NCBI GenBank assembly: GCA_035651455.1 | Contig: DASRFR010000047.1 | Span: 434,001-498,000 of the forward strand | Direction: 5' to 3' | DNA length: 64,000 bases | From: DASRFR01 sp035651455 | GTDB lineage: Bacteria; Acidobacteriota; Terriglobia; Terriglobales; Acidobacteriaceae | Part shown: positions 18,183 to 26,985 of the stretch, piece after piece | Numbering within the stretch: the first letter of the stretch is position 1 | Layout of the letters: every line of letters begins with the position of its first letter | Notes under the pieces: model-generated | Told to the model about the DNA's origin: nothing | Database searches by the model: none | The model's input: only the letters and a program-made list of their open reading frames with translations | Translations under genes and position numbers: made by a program

Positions 18183-19172
18183 TCAGTGAGTCGCAGGCAC
18201 TCCTGCCCGTGTCCCGGCGGGTTCGGTAGCGGCTTCCAAAATCTTGAAGCTCACGCTCCCGCCACTCACTCCCAAGCTCGCCTTCGCTCCGATCGGCAAA
18301 GTCACATTCCTCCGCGACATATGACCAGATCGCAGTCCAAACGCCACCGGAATTCTCAGGTCGCCGATCACGCGCAGAATTACTTCTTCCAGCGAGTAGC
18401 CTTGATTCGCGGTCTGCACGCAGTCCAGCATCTCCCCGATCACGATTCCCCGTACGCTCTCTAATTTCCCCGACAATTTCATCTGCATGAGCATGCGGTC
18501 GACCTGGTACGGCTTAGCGGCAACGTCCTCCATGAACAGGATCGTGCCCTCGGTGCGGATCTCGTAAGGCGTCCCCAGCGATGCCGCCAGCATGGAAAGA
18601 CATCCACCGTAGAGTATCCCCTGCCCCTCACCTTCAACCAAAGCTTTAACTCCGCTATTCTCGCCGGTCGCGATTTCCCACCCGGATACGCCGCTCACTG
18701 CCGCTTGCCACGAGACCAGGTCGACTCCATCCTCGAGCGCAAAATCCTTGGTCACCATGGGCCCGTGAAACGTGACTAGCCCGGTCTCATCCGCGAACCA
18801 GGTCAGCAAACTTGTATTATCGCTGTATCCCACAAAAATCTTGGGATGGGCGGCAATCTTCCGCAAATCGACTTTGCCAAGCAGGTAATTTGCCCCATAT
18901 CCTCCGCGGGCGCAGATAATGGCGCGCACCTCCTCGCGCTCAAACATCTCTTCCAGCTCACCGACGCGGCGTTCCACCGGGCCCGCAAAATACAAGTCCT
19001 GCTCCAGGATGGAATCGAAGTAGAAGGGCTTGTACCCGAGCCGACGCAATGCGTCGCAGCCCTTCTCCAGCATGGGGCGCTGAATGTTGCTCGCCGGCGC
19101 AACGATTCCCACCGTGTCTCCGGGCTGGAGCACGCGTGGCTTCACCCGCGTAACTTGCCTGCTGGCTTTCAT
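18183..19172 (-). CDS. ldcA: Murein LD-carboxypeptidase (peptidase S66)
   Basis: Removes the terminal D-Ala from murein tetrapeptide to give the tripeptide, a cytoplasmic recycling step. The Ser-Glu-His triad of family S66 is visible: S117 in VGYSDNTS, E215 in LFMEDVAAKPYQVDRM and H284 in GLRSGH. RGGYGANYLL is the oxyanion region. Length (329) is normal. It lies 14 nt upstream of mpl and 25 nt downstream of dapF in what looks like one transcript. GAGGG lies just before ATG 19172. Confidence 0.93.
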   Translation of the reverse strand: MKASRQVTRVKPRVLQPGDTVGIVAPASNIQRPMLEKGCDALRRLGYKPFYFDSILEQDLYFAGPVERRVGELEEMFEREEVRAIICARGGYGANYLLGKVDLRKIAAHPKIFVGYSDNTSLLTWFADETGLVTFHGPMVTKDFALEDGVDLVSWQAAVSGVSGWEIATGENSGVKALVEGEGQGILYGGCLSMLAASLGTPYEIRTEGTILFMEDVAAKPYQVDRMLMQMKLSGKLESVRGIVIGEMLDCVQTANQGYSLEEVILRVIGDLRIPVAFGLRSGHMSRRNVTLPIGAKASLGVSGGSVSFKILEAATEPAGTRAGVPATH

Positions 19173-19197
19173 CTACCCTCAATCTTAAATAAAGCGC

Positions 19198-19998
19198 TTA
19201 AATGAAGAACTCGCCCCGGCAGATAATCTGCGCCGGACCTTGCAACGTCACCTGCCCCTCCCAGCGCACAGTCTGCGCGCCGCCGGGCGCATGTACCTTC
19301 ACCGGCGACCCTGCCCGTTGGCTGGCGATCGCGGCCACGGCCGTCGCGCACGAGCCCGTTCCTGACGACTGCGTTTCTCCCACACCGCGCTCAAAAAACC
19401 GGGCTTCTACATTCCCTTTGTCCATCGACCGAACCAGCTCAACATTAATGCCATGCTTGAAGTCATGATGCCGCCCGATTTCCGCCGCCTCGGCCTGCCA
19501 ACCCGGCGAAAACTCGTCGACAAACACAACGTAATGCGGATTCCCCATCGACACCGGGATTCCCCTCACTTCCCTGAACGCCAGCTTGATGGGAAACTCG
19601 TCTCCCACCTGCGGCTCGCCCATCGCGATCTCAAACTCAAACTTCGCGCCGTCGCGGGAAATCAGTTTGCATTTTTTCAAACCGGCTCCGGTGCGGATCA
19701 CGACCTCCTGCTTCGCACTTTCCGCACAGCGGTATGCGGCTACGCACCTGGTTCCGTTTCCCGAAATCTCTGCCTCTGATCCATCGGCATTGAATAATCG
19801 CGCGCGTACGTCCGCATCCTGCGCGGGAAACAACCACTCCACTCCATCCGCGCCAACGCCCCGATGCCGATCGCAGATTTTCCGGCTGAAGGCCGGCAGG
19901 TCGGCGGGCGCGTGCGCCCCTTCAATAATCAGGAAGTCGTTGCCGCAGGCGTTGGCCTTCACGAACGGAATCGCAGGGGGATGAAAGTCGGCATTCAT
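19198..19998 (-). CDS. dapF: Diaminopimelate epimerase
   Basis: Interconverts LL- and meso-diaminopimelate, supplying meso-DAP for peptidoglycan and lysine. The two catalytic cysteines are in place: C85 in SGNGTRC and C217 in SSGTGSCA. NACGNDFLIIE at the N-terminus and MGNPHYVVF complete the signature. Length (266) is normal. Its ATG overlaps the stop of the MgtC-family gene by 4 nt (ATGA), so expression is probably coupled. Clustering with ldcA and mpl makes this a meso-DAP-centred murein operon. Confidence 0.95.
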   Translation of the reverse strand: MNADFHPPAIPFVKANACGNDFLIIEGAHAPADLPAFSRKICDRHRGVGADGVEWLFPAQDADVRARLFNADGSEAEISGNGTRCVAAYRCAESAKQEVVIRTGAGLKKCKLISRDGAKFEFEIAMGEPQVGDEFPIKLAFREVRGIPVSMGNPHYVVFVDEFSPGWQAEAAEIGRHHDFKHGINVELVRSMDKGNVEARFFERGVGETQSSGTGSCATAVAAIASQRAGSPVKVHAPGGAQTVRWEGQVTLQGPAQIICRGEFFI

Positions 19999-20699
19999 TC
20001 GTGCTCAACACTGCCCAAAGATGTCACCGCGGCGAAGGCTTGCGACTCTCGCAGCCGGATATTGAGGGCTTCGTGCTCCGGTGCGTCGCAGTCCACGCTG
20101 AACACCACCCGGGCGTGCCCATCCGCGGAAACCGCGCGCACGCTTTGCATTCTCAGCTTTTCGGCCTCGAGTATCCGGTTCAATTCGTCCAGCACGTTCT
20201 CGGCATTTTTGCCCGTCAGTTCGTAAGTGATTGCCAGGGACTTCAGCGCAAATTGCCGCTCGAGTCGGCCCAGCAATCCGAGCGCGATCAGGATCACGGC
20301 GGTCGCAAATACCGCGGTGACGTATAACCCGCCGCCGGCCGCCATCCCCACGGATGCGACCACGAAAAGCGTGGCCGCGGTGGTCAGACCCGTCACTGAG
20401 CCGCGGGAGTGCAGGATCGATCCCGCGCCGATGAAGCCGATGCCCGGGATAATCTGCGCGGCAACGCGCGTATGATCGCCGCTGAAGCTGCCTGCCAGTT
20501 GGTCCGACATCACGGTGAACATCGCCGCCCCGAAGCAGATGAACATGTTGGTCCGCAGGCCCGCCGGCTTGTGCCGCAGTTGCCGCTCCAGGCCGATGAC
20601 TCCCCCCAGTAACGCGGCCACGACCAGGCGGAGGATGGTGATCGAAAGCACCACGCCCATCTCCTGCCGCAGGAGGTCCATGGAATGTTGCATCTGCAT
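19995..20699 (-). CDS. MgtC/SapB family membrane protein
   Basis: A 234-residue protein with four or five N-terminal transmembrane helices bearing the MgtC signature (LLGGVIGLERQLRHKPAGLRTNMF, GIGFIGAGSILHS, VTGLTTAATLFVVASVGMAAG) and a C-terminal soluble ACT-like domain (about 150-234). MgtC proteins in pathogens inhibit the F-type ATP synthase and help under Mg2+ limitation; the role in free-living bacteria is not settled. It overlaps dapF by 4 nt. Confidence 0.88.
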   Translation of the reverse strand: MQMQHSMDLLRQEMGVVLSITILRLVVAALLGGVIGLERQLRHKPAGLRTNMFICFGAAMFTVMSDQLAGSFSGDHTRVAAQIIPGIGFIGAGSILHSRGSVTGLTTAATLFVVASVGMAAGGGLYVTAVFATAVILIALGLLGRLERQFALKSLAITYELTGKNAENVLDELNRILEAEKLRMQSVRAVSADGHARVVFSVDCDAPEHEALNIRLRESQAFAAVTSLGSVEHE

Positions 20700-20775
20700 T
20701 TTGGCGTGGGAGGCCTGAGCAAGTGAATCTTAACACCGCGGTTAAGCGCTTCCGCCGTCCTGCAAGCTCTGCGAG

Positions 20776-22416
20776 TTAACGCGCCTGATTACCCGGACTC
20801 TTGTCACGCAGGTAGTAAACCGCTGCCGCCGGCTGGCCGCTCACCTGAATCTGAACCAGCGAAGTCCGCGCGCTGTGAGCCAGCGCTTTGGCCACCGGAT
20901 CTTCGTCGACCGCCACCGCGTAGTCCGCGTACTTTCCCGGATCGGCCAGAGCCCGTTCCCATAAGCCTTCCGGATCGGTCGGCTGTTTCCAGACGCGATG
21001 ATTCCCCTCGTTGATCGTGCGCGCCAGCGGAATGCCCGCCTGCTGCAGCGCGCCTACGTGGTCGCCCAGGTACATCAGGATCGAAGCGTCCGGCGGTAGC
21101 ATGCTGAGCTGACGCGCCAATTCCTTTTCCAGCGCGAGCCGCGTTCTGGAGTTCACCCGGGCTTCCCGCAGGCAAACAGGCTCCCGCCGCCACACGGACG
21201 CATAGCTCCACGCGGCGACTCCGCTCACCAGCACGACTGCCACAACCTGCAGGCGGCGGTTCCGGGTCACGTTTATCAGGAAATAGATCACCATCCCGAT
21301 CGCTACCGCGAACAGCGGCAGCAACTGCAATCCATAACGCAGGTTGTAATTGGAAAACGGCCACCATCCCGGCACAAATAGCGGAACGCCGCTATACGCA
21401 ATCGACAACATATAGAACGGCAGTGGCAACCACAGCAGGATCAACACCCCGAGCCTGCGCGCGAAACTGCACATCAGGGCCGTGCTACCCAGCACCAGGA
21501 TCACCCAGACTCTCTGCAATAGCTCTGGCTGGGCCACGTTGAGTTCTGCCGACTTTAAAAAGTAAACACCCGCGACCAGCGGGTTATGCGATCCGGGATG
21601 TGATGGAAATGCCGGCGTCGTGTTCCTTTGCTCAATCGCCTTTGCCGAATACGGTCCGTTCGCGAACTCCAGGGGATTGCGGTAAACGGCAGCGTTGTAT
21701 GCCAACCACAGCGCGGGCGCCGCGGCAATCATGATCAGGAACCTTGCCACCGCTGCGCGGCTGTTCCGGCCTTGTGACCGCAGGGCCCAGATCAATGCAA
21801 TCACTCCCATGATGGCGGCGGCAAACCATCCGTCATATCGCGTCAGCTCTGCTCCCGCCAGGCACGCGCCTGACTTCATCAGCAACGCCTGTGCCTGCTG
21901 GACAGTACTGCGTTGCATGAATTCGTAGAAATACACGATCGCCCAGATAAACAGCGCCAGGTACAAGGCCTCCGTCATGGCGGTCGCCTGCATATAAATC
22001 AAATTGGGATTCGCCGCCAACACCAGCGCTGCCATCCATGCCGCACCACGAGCGGCAGGTTCAGGTTCAGCGGGAAAGCTCAAGGCTCCGCGCACCAGCC
22101 GGAAAACGCCTGCCACGCTCGCCACGTACGCGAGCATCGAGGGAATCGACGCGCCAATACCCGTTCGCCACATGGAATCGGCAACAATGAACGGGATCAT
22201 CAGCAAATGCGGCAAGGGCAGCCACACGGTGCCTAGCTGAAGCACTCCCGGAGTACGCGAGTCGAACACCCGCCGCGCAATGTTGAGATGGGCCACCGCA
22301 TCGCCATACAACAGCAGCTCGCCCTGGCGAAGGTAGTAGAGAAAAGAGAAAAGGGAGATGTAACCCGCCAGGGCCGCGACCCAGGCCGTCTCGCGGTCCC
22401 GGCGTTGTTTACGCAT
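20776..22416 (-). CDS. GT39-like polytopic membrane glycosyltransferase
   Basis: A 546-residue protein with about ten hydrophobic segments. The first periplasmic loop has LLYGDAVAHLNIARRV with D39, the position of the catalytic/metal-binding acid in GT-C mannosyl- and arabinosyltransferases. The C-terminal part (about 430-546) is soluble and probably periplasmic. GT-C enzymes use polyprenyl-phosphate sugars to glycosylate proteins or lipids; donor and acceptor here are unknown. It follows the pfkB gene by 2 nt, so it probably shares the mtnP-pfkB transcript. Confidence 0.65.
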   Translation of the reverse strand: MRKQRRDRETAWVAALAGYISLFSFLYYLRQGELLLYGDAVAHLNIARRVFDSRTPGVLQLGTVWLPLPHLLMIPFIVADSMWRTGIGASIPSMLAYVASVAGVFRLVRGALSFPAEPEPAARGAAWMAALVLAANPNLIYMQATAMTEALYLALFIWAIVYFYEFMQRSTVQQAQALLMKSGACLAGAELTRYDGWFAAAIMGVIALIWALRSQGRNSRAAVARFLIMIAAAPALWLAYNAAVYRNPLEFANGPYSAKAIEQRNTTPAFPSHPGSHNPLVAGVYFLKSAELNVAQPELLQRVWVILVLGSTALMCSFARRLGVLILLWLPLPFYMLSIAYSGVPLFVPGWWPFSNYNLRYGLQLLPLFAVAIGMVIYFLINVTRNRRLQVVAVVLVSGVAAWSYASVWRREPVCLREARVNSRTRLALEKELARQLSMLPPDASILMYLGDHVGALQQAGIPLARTINEGNHRVWKQPTDPEGLWERALADPGKYADYAVAVDEDPVAKALAHSARTSLVQIQVSGQPAAAVYYLRDKSPGNQAR

Positions 22417-22418
22417 GG

Positions 22419-23342
22419 CTATTCCAGGTGAGTCAGCTCGCGGAAAATTTGAAAACGCGCTTCAAGCTCCTCTCGCGTCAGCGACTGCAGGCGGGCTGTC
22501 CCGAAGCGCTCGACGGCGAATGAGCCCATTACGCCGCCGTAAAACAATGCCCGCTTCAGCACCTCGCGGGTGAGTTGCCCTTGCGAAGCGATGTATCCTA
22601 TGAAGCCGCCCGCAAACGAATCCCCCGCCCCGGTCGGATCTTTGACTTCATCGATGGGCAGGGCCGGCGCGCGAAATGGATGCGAGCCGATGCCGAATGC
22701 TCCTTCGCGGAAAAATATGGTCGCGCCATACTCGCCGTGCTTGACCACCAGGGCCTGAGGTCCCAGCGCCAGCACTTTGCGCGCTGCTCGCGGCAGATTC
22801 TTTTCATTGGCCAGCATCTTGGTTTCCGTGTCATTGATCAGCAGCACGTTAACCATGCGCAGGGTCTCTTCCAGTTCCTTGCGCGTGCGCTGGATCCAGT
22901 AGTTCATGGTGTCGCCGCCGGTGAGGCGCACATTTTCCAGCTCCAGCCGCACTGCCGCCTGCAGCGAAGGATGAATATTCGCCAGGAACAGAAACTGCGA
23001 GTCCATGTATTCCGGAGGAATATGCGGCTGAAATGTTTCGAAGACGTTCAGCTCCGTGAACTCTGTTTTGGCCTCGTTCAGGTTGTCCAGGTATTGGCCG
23101 CCCCAACGGAAGGTTTTGCCCTTAGCATGCTCGATGCCGCGGATATCGATGCCGCGCCGCCGGAATACCTGCTCGTGTTCCGCGCTGAAATCCTCGCCCA
23201 CCACGGCGACTACCCGCACATCGCTGAAATAACTCGCGGCCAGCGAAAAGTAAGTCGCCGCTCCTCCCAACTCATTTTCCACGCGACCGGAAGGCGTGGC
23301 GATATTGTCGAATGCAACCGAACCCACCACCAGTATGCTCAT
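22419..23342 (-). CDS. PfkB-family sugar or nucleoside kinase
   Basis: A 307-residue ribokinase-fold kinase. The N-terminal GSVAFDNI and ENELGGAATYFSLAAS motifs and the C-terminal DPTGAGDSFAGG (235-246, catalytic base D241) are intact. The substrate is not evident. It lies 3 nt downstream of mtnP, which yields adenine and 5-methylthioribose 1-phosphate, so a salvage role (for example adenosine kinase-like) is an inference from context only. The 2-nt gap to the membrane glycosyltransferase suggests one operon. Confidence 0.85.
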   Translation of the reverse strand: MSILVVGSVAFDNIATPSGRVENELGGAATYFSLAASYFSDVRVVAVVGEDFSAEHEQVFRRRGIDIRGIEHAKGKTFRWGGQYLDNLNEAKTEFTELNVFETFQPHIPPEYMDSQFLFLANIHPSLQAAVRLELENVRLTGGDTMNYWIQRTRKELEETLRMVNVLLINDTETKMLANEKNLPRAARKVLALGPQALVVKHGEYGATIFFREGAFGIGSHPFRAPALPIDEVKDPTGAGDSFAGGFIGYIASQGQLTREVLKRALFYGGVMGSFAVERFGTARLQSLTREELEARFQIFRELTHLE

Positions 23343-23345
23343 TCG

Positions 23346-24215
23346 TTATGTTTTCGTTTCCAGGTATTTGTTCAGGATCAGTTTCAACTTCTGCCGCGTA
23401 GCCGGGGGAATTTTGTCTTTCTCGGTGATAATGGCGTGCCCCAGCGCCGAGCCGCACTTGCAGCCTCTTGACTTCGGCATTGCCGCCACCGTTTCGCGGA
23501 CCACCCTGGCTGCGTTCTCCGCATTCTTTACCAGCACGGCAATGATCTGGTCCACGGTTACCGAATCATGGTGCGGATGCCAGCAGTCGTAGTCGGTAAC
23601 CATCGCCACCGTCACGTAACAGATCTCGGCTTCCCGCGCCAGCTTGGCTTCCTGCAGGTTGGTCATCCCGATCACGTCCATGCCCCAACTGCGGTAGAGG
23701 TTCGATTCCGCCTTGGTCGAGAACTGCGGGCCTTCCATGCATAAGTAAGTTCCGCCGCGCTTCACCTCAACCTGGGTCTTCTTGCAGGCGCGCTCCACCA
23801 CCGAGCCCAGTTCCACGCACACCGGATCCGCAAGTGAAACGTGCGCCACCACGCCTTTGCCGAAGAAGGTGTCGACACGATGTCGGGTGCGATCGAAAAA
23901 CTGGTCGGGAATGACAAAATCCAGCGGCTTATGCTCTTCCTTCAACGATCCCACTGCCGACAGCGATACGATCCGTTCCACCCCAAGCTGTTTGAATCCG
24001 TAAATGTTGGCGCGGTAATTCAACTCTGTCGGCATCAGGCGATGTCCGCGGCCATGGCGCGAAAGAAACGCGACCTTGCGCCCTTCGAGCTTGCCGAGCA
24101 CATACATTTCCGAGGGATCGCCGAACGGAGTGGTCAACCGCACTTCCTCCGTCTCGGTGAAGCCGGGCATGTGATACAACCCGCTGCCCCCGATGATCCC
24201 AATCTCCGCCTGCAC
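23346..24215 (-). CDS. mtnP: S-methyl-5'-thioadenosine phosphorylase
   Basis: Phosphorolyses methylthioadenosine to adenine and 5-methylthioribose 1-phosphate, recycling the by-product of polyamine and homoserine-lactone synthesis. Motifs: IGIIGGSGLYHMPG, SRHGRGHRLMPTELNYRANIYG, SAVGSLKEEHKPLDFVIPDQFFDRT, GGTYLCMEGPQFSTKAES, GMTNLQEAKLAREAEICY and DYDCWHP. It is full length (289). First gene of the tightly packed minus-strand set that continues into pfkB and the membrane glycosyltransferase. Confidence 0.95.
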   Translation of the reverse strand: MQAEIGIIGGSGLYHMPGFTETEEVRLTTPFGDPSEMYVLGKLEGRKVAFLSRHGRGHRLMPTELNYRANIYGFKQLGVERIVSLSAVGSLKEEHKPLDFVIPDQFFDRTRHRVDTFFGKGVVAHVSLADPVCVELGSVVERACKKTQVEVKRGGTYLCMEGPQFSTKAESNLYRSWGMDVIGMTNLQEAKLAREAEICYVTVAMVTDYDCWHPHHDSVTVDQIIAVLVKNAENAARVVRETVAAMPKSRGCKCGSALGHAIITEKDKIPPATRQKLKLILNKYLETKT

Positions 24216-24375
24216 CTATGCTTCTCCTGACAGTTTCGCGATGGAAAGAAAACTGGTGATTATACAGGATGAGGAAACGGCCGGGTCTTGCGCGCCTTGC
24301 CCAGAATTATGAATCTGATGCTGAGCGCAATCCCTGCAATGCGGGCGTCAGCAGCGTGAATCGATCGCCAACGTT

Positions 24376-24381
24376 TACAAT
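24376..24381 (+). promoter_or_regulatory. -10 box of the 24388 gene (leaderless type)
   Basis: TACAAT lies 6 nt before ATG 24388, with no Shine-Dalgarno sequence between them. Transcription would start at or next to the ATG. No good -35 hexamer is seen. Confidence 0.5.
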
Positions 24382-24387
24382 TTCCTC

Positions 24388-25617
24388 ATGAAATCCGCGG
24401 TCGCGCTTTTGCTTTTTCTTGCCGGCGCAGCGTTCGCCAGTCCGGCTCCCTCCAACTCAGCCACGGTGCCCATTACCCTCGACCACGACCGCATCATCGT
24501 CGACGTTCGCCTTCCCTTGCCGGATGGCACCACCAAGCGCGTGCGCGCCTGGGTGGACAATGGCAACCCCGATTTGTGGATCACCGAAAACGTCGCCAAG
24601 CTCATGAATCTTCCGCTCAGCAGCGAAACTCGCGAGCACATCGGCGGCAAGGGCCGAACCGCGCAGGCTCCGCGCGCCGTTATCCTCGGCGGAATGGAAA
24701 TCTCTTTCGCCGGCATCAAGGAAGCGAAGGCCACCGCGGCGGATGCGGTCGGTCCCGGCCTCAGCGCGGAAATTAACTTGCCATCCTCGGTGCTGCGCAA
24801 TTACGACATCCTCATCAACTACCCGGATCGCGAGTTCACGATCGCTGCGCCCGGCACGCTCAAATTCGAGGGTGTCAAGAGCAAGCTGCTGCTCAATTCC
24901 GAGAACGGTCTGGTTCAGGTTCCCAGCAAGCTGGAAAACAAGAACTACAATTTCGGCCTGGACGTGGGCACGCCCGTGAGTTTCCTCTCCGGCGCCCTGC
25001 TCGCCGACTTCGAGCGCGCGCACCCGGACTGGCCGCACATGACCGGCGCCATCAGCATCGCGAACCTGTGGGGCATGAGCGATGAAGCCCACGCGCAATT
25101 GCTTAAAGCTCCGCGCCTGCAGTTTGGCCCCGTTGCCCTCACCGATGTGATCTTCTCCACGCTGCCCACCGACATCATGGAGTTCATCCAGAAACGCGCC
25201 GGCATGGAAACCGCGGGCCTGCTCGGGGCCAGCGCCCTCATCAACTATCGCGTGGGCCTCGATTACAAGCATGAGACTCTCTATCTCGACCTGCGCAATT
25301 TCTATAAACCGCGCGACATGGACGTCATCGGCTTCATCCTGCGTCCCGAACTCGACGGTCGCTACACCATCCTCGGGATCGCGGACTACGACGGCAAGCC
25401 TTCGGTTCCAGAAGCGCAGCCCGGCGATGTGCTGATCTCTTCCGACGGAGCCCGCGCCACCGGCGCCACCATGGGACAAGTCTGGTCGTCCCTTGAAGGC
25501 AATCCCGGCCAGACCCGAAAGCTGGTACTGGATCGCGCCGGAAAACAGATCGAAGTCGATGCCACCGTTCGACACTTTCTGGGGGACACGTCCAGCGACA
25601 AAGACAAGAAACACTAG
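24388..25617 (+). CDS. Secreted retropepsin-like/PDZ protein with altered active site
   Basis: A 409-residue protein with a signal peptide (about 1-18, ending AFAS). The body resembles two aspartic-protease lobes: WVDNGNPDLWIT (D57) aligns with the usual DTGA motif, and FGLDVGTPVSFLS (D192) with the second lobe, but the Thr of DTG is replaced by Asn and Val respectively. A C-terminal PDZ domain (about 315-395; EAQPGDVLISSDGA) follows. It may be a binding protein or an unusual protease. Function is not assigned. It stands alone behind a promoter 6 nt from the start. Confidence 0.6.
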   Translation: MKSAVALLLFLAGAAFASPAPSNSATVPITLDHDRIIVDVRLPLPDGTTKRVRAWVDNGNPDLWITENVAKLMNLPLSSETREHIGGKGRTAQAPRAVILGGMEISFAGIKEAKATAADAVGPGLSAEINLPSSVLRNYDILINYPDREFTIAAPGTLKFEGVKSKLLLNSENGLVQVPSKLENKNYNFGLDVGTPVSFLSGALLADFERAHPDWPHMTGAISIANLWGMSDEAHAQLLKAPRLQFGPVALTDVIFSTLPTDIMEFIQKRAGMETAGLLGASALINYRVGLDYKHETLYLDLRNFYKPRDMDVIGFILRPELDGRYTILGIADYDGKPSVPEAQPGDVLISSDGARATGATMGQVWSSLEGNPGQTRKLVLDRAGKQIEVDATVRHFLGDTSSDKDKKH

Positions 25618-25722
25618 CGGAGCAAAGCCTCCCGCGCAGAAATCAGCCTTCGCGCGTCCGGCCCTAGCAGAGAAGCTCCGCAAGAAATCCGTCCGCCTCT
25701 GCTAGAATTGCCCCCTTTGTCT

Positions 25723-26982
25723 ATGCGCCCCGCGGCTCATCAGCGGCTCACGAGCGCTCTCTGGAAGATCCTCACTCTCCTCACTATCTCGGTGTTCATC
25801 AACTACATCGATCGCGGCAATCTTTCCATCGCCGCTCCGCTGCTCAAGACGGAACTGGGTCTCTCCGCGTCGCAACTGGGAATGCTCCTGTCCGCTTTCT
25901 TTTGGACCTACGCTTCCGCACAGCTCCTGTCCGGCTGGCTGGTGGATCGTGTCGACGTCTACTGGGTGATGGCGGCCGGCTTCTTTCTGTGGTCGAGCGC
26001 CACCGCGGTAACCGGGATCGTGCACAGTTTCGCGGTGCTGTTCGCCGTGCGCCTGGTGCTGGGTCTCGGCGAATCGGTCGCTTATCCTTCTTATTCAAAA
26101 ATTCTTGCCCTGCACTTCCCCGAAGACCAGCGCGGCTTCGCCAACTCCCTGATTTCAGCCGGACTCACCAGCGGGCCCGGGTTCGGAATGTTGGTGGGTG
26201 GCATGCTCATGGCCAGGTTTGGATGGCGATCGTTCTTCGTCGTTCTAGGCATCGTCAGTCTGCTGTGGCTGGTCCCGTGGTTCCGATGGATGCCGCGCCG
26301 GCAATCTTCCGCGGCGCCACCGCTCGCGGGCAGCGCCCCCACCCTGGCTGAATTTGCCCGCCTGCGCTCTGCGTGGGGAAGCTGCGGCGGCCTGTTCTGC
26401 GGGAACTACATCAGCTATTTCCTGATCACCTGGCTTCCCTATTACCTGGTTCGTGAACGCCGCTTCTCCATGGACAAGATGGGCAAAATCGCCGGGTCTG
26501 CTTACCTTTCCGCAGCCGTGATCGGTACCGTGTGCGGCTGGCTTTCGGACCGCTGGATCGACGCCGGCGCCAGCCCGACGCTGGTGCGCAAAACATTTAC
26601 CGCCGGAGGCATGGGGATCGCCGCCATCTTTCTTGTCGCGACCGTAATTGCGCCCGCGTCTCTTTGCGTTCCGGCCCTGATCTGCGCCACCATCGGCTTC
26701 GGCATCTGTTCCTCGAATATCTGGGCGATCACGCAGACTTTGGCGGGACCGCCAGCCGCGGGCCGCTGGACCGGCATGCAGAACTTCGTGGGGAATTTAT
26801 CCGGCGTGGTGGCGCCCGCGCTCACCGGGTTCGTGCTCGACCGCACCGCCAGCTTCTTCTGGCCTTTCGCCATTGCCAGCTTGTTCGCCTTGTTGGGAGC
26901 AAGCTTCTGGATGTTCGTGATCGGCGCCGTCGAACAGGTGCAGTGGCGCGGCAGGGTTCGCGCCCAGGCGGTCTCGGGTTAG
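25723..26982 (+). CDS. MFS transporter, anion:cation symporter type
   Basis: About 419 residues with 12 predicted membrane helices. The MFS signatures are SVFINYIDRGNLSIAAPLLKTE in helix 1, the motif-A-like SGWLVDRVDVYWVM, and GLGESVAYPSYSKIL, which together resemble the ACS (hexuronate/glucarate/phthalate) subfamily. The likely substrate is an organic anion. ATG 25723 is preferred over TTG 25708 because a TAGAAT -10 box ends at 25708. It stands apart from catabolic genes, so the substrate is open. Confidence 0.8.
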   Translation: MRPAAHQRLTSALWKILTLLTISVFINYIDRGNLSIAAPLLKTELGLSASQLGMLLSAFFWTYASAQLLSGWLVDRVDVYWVMAAGFFLWSSATAVTGIVHSFAVLFAVRLVLGLGESVAYPSYSKILALHFPEDQRGFANSLISAGLTSGPGFGMLVGGMLMARFGWRSFFVVLGIVSLLWLVPWFRWMPRRQSSAAPPLAGSAPTLAEFARLRSAWGSCGGLFCGNYISYFLITWLPYYLVRERRFSMDKMGKIAGSAYLSAAVIGTVCGWLSDRWIDAGASPTLVRKTFTAGGMGIAAIFLVATVIAPASLCVPALICATIGFGICSSNIWAITQTLAGPPAAGRWTGMQNFVGNLSGVVAPALTGFVLDRTASFFWPFAIASLFALLGASFWMFVIGAVEQVQWRGRVRAQAVSG

Positions 26983-26985
26983 GTG

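Noticed and set aside
16630..18189. 519-codon open frame on the plus strand opposite mpl
   Set aside because: Entirely antisense to a well-supported mpl gene; composition is His/Arg/Pro-rich and no family motif is visible.
24457..25683. 408-codon minus-strand frame opposite the protease-like PDZ gene
   Set aside because: Antisense to a frame with signal peptide, promoter and domain structure.
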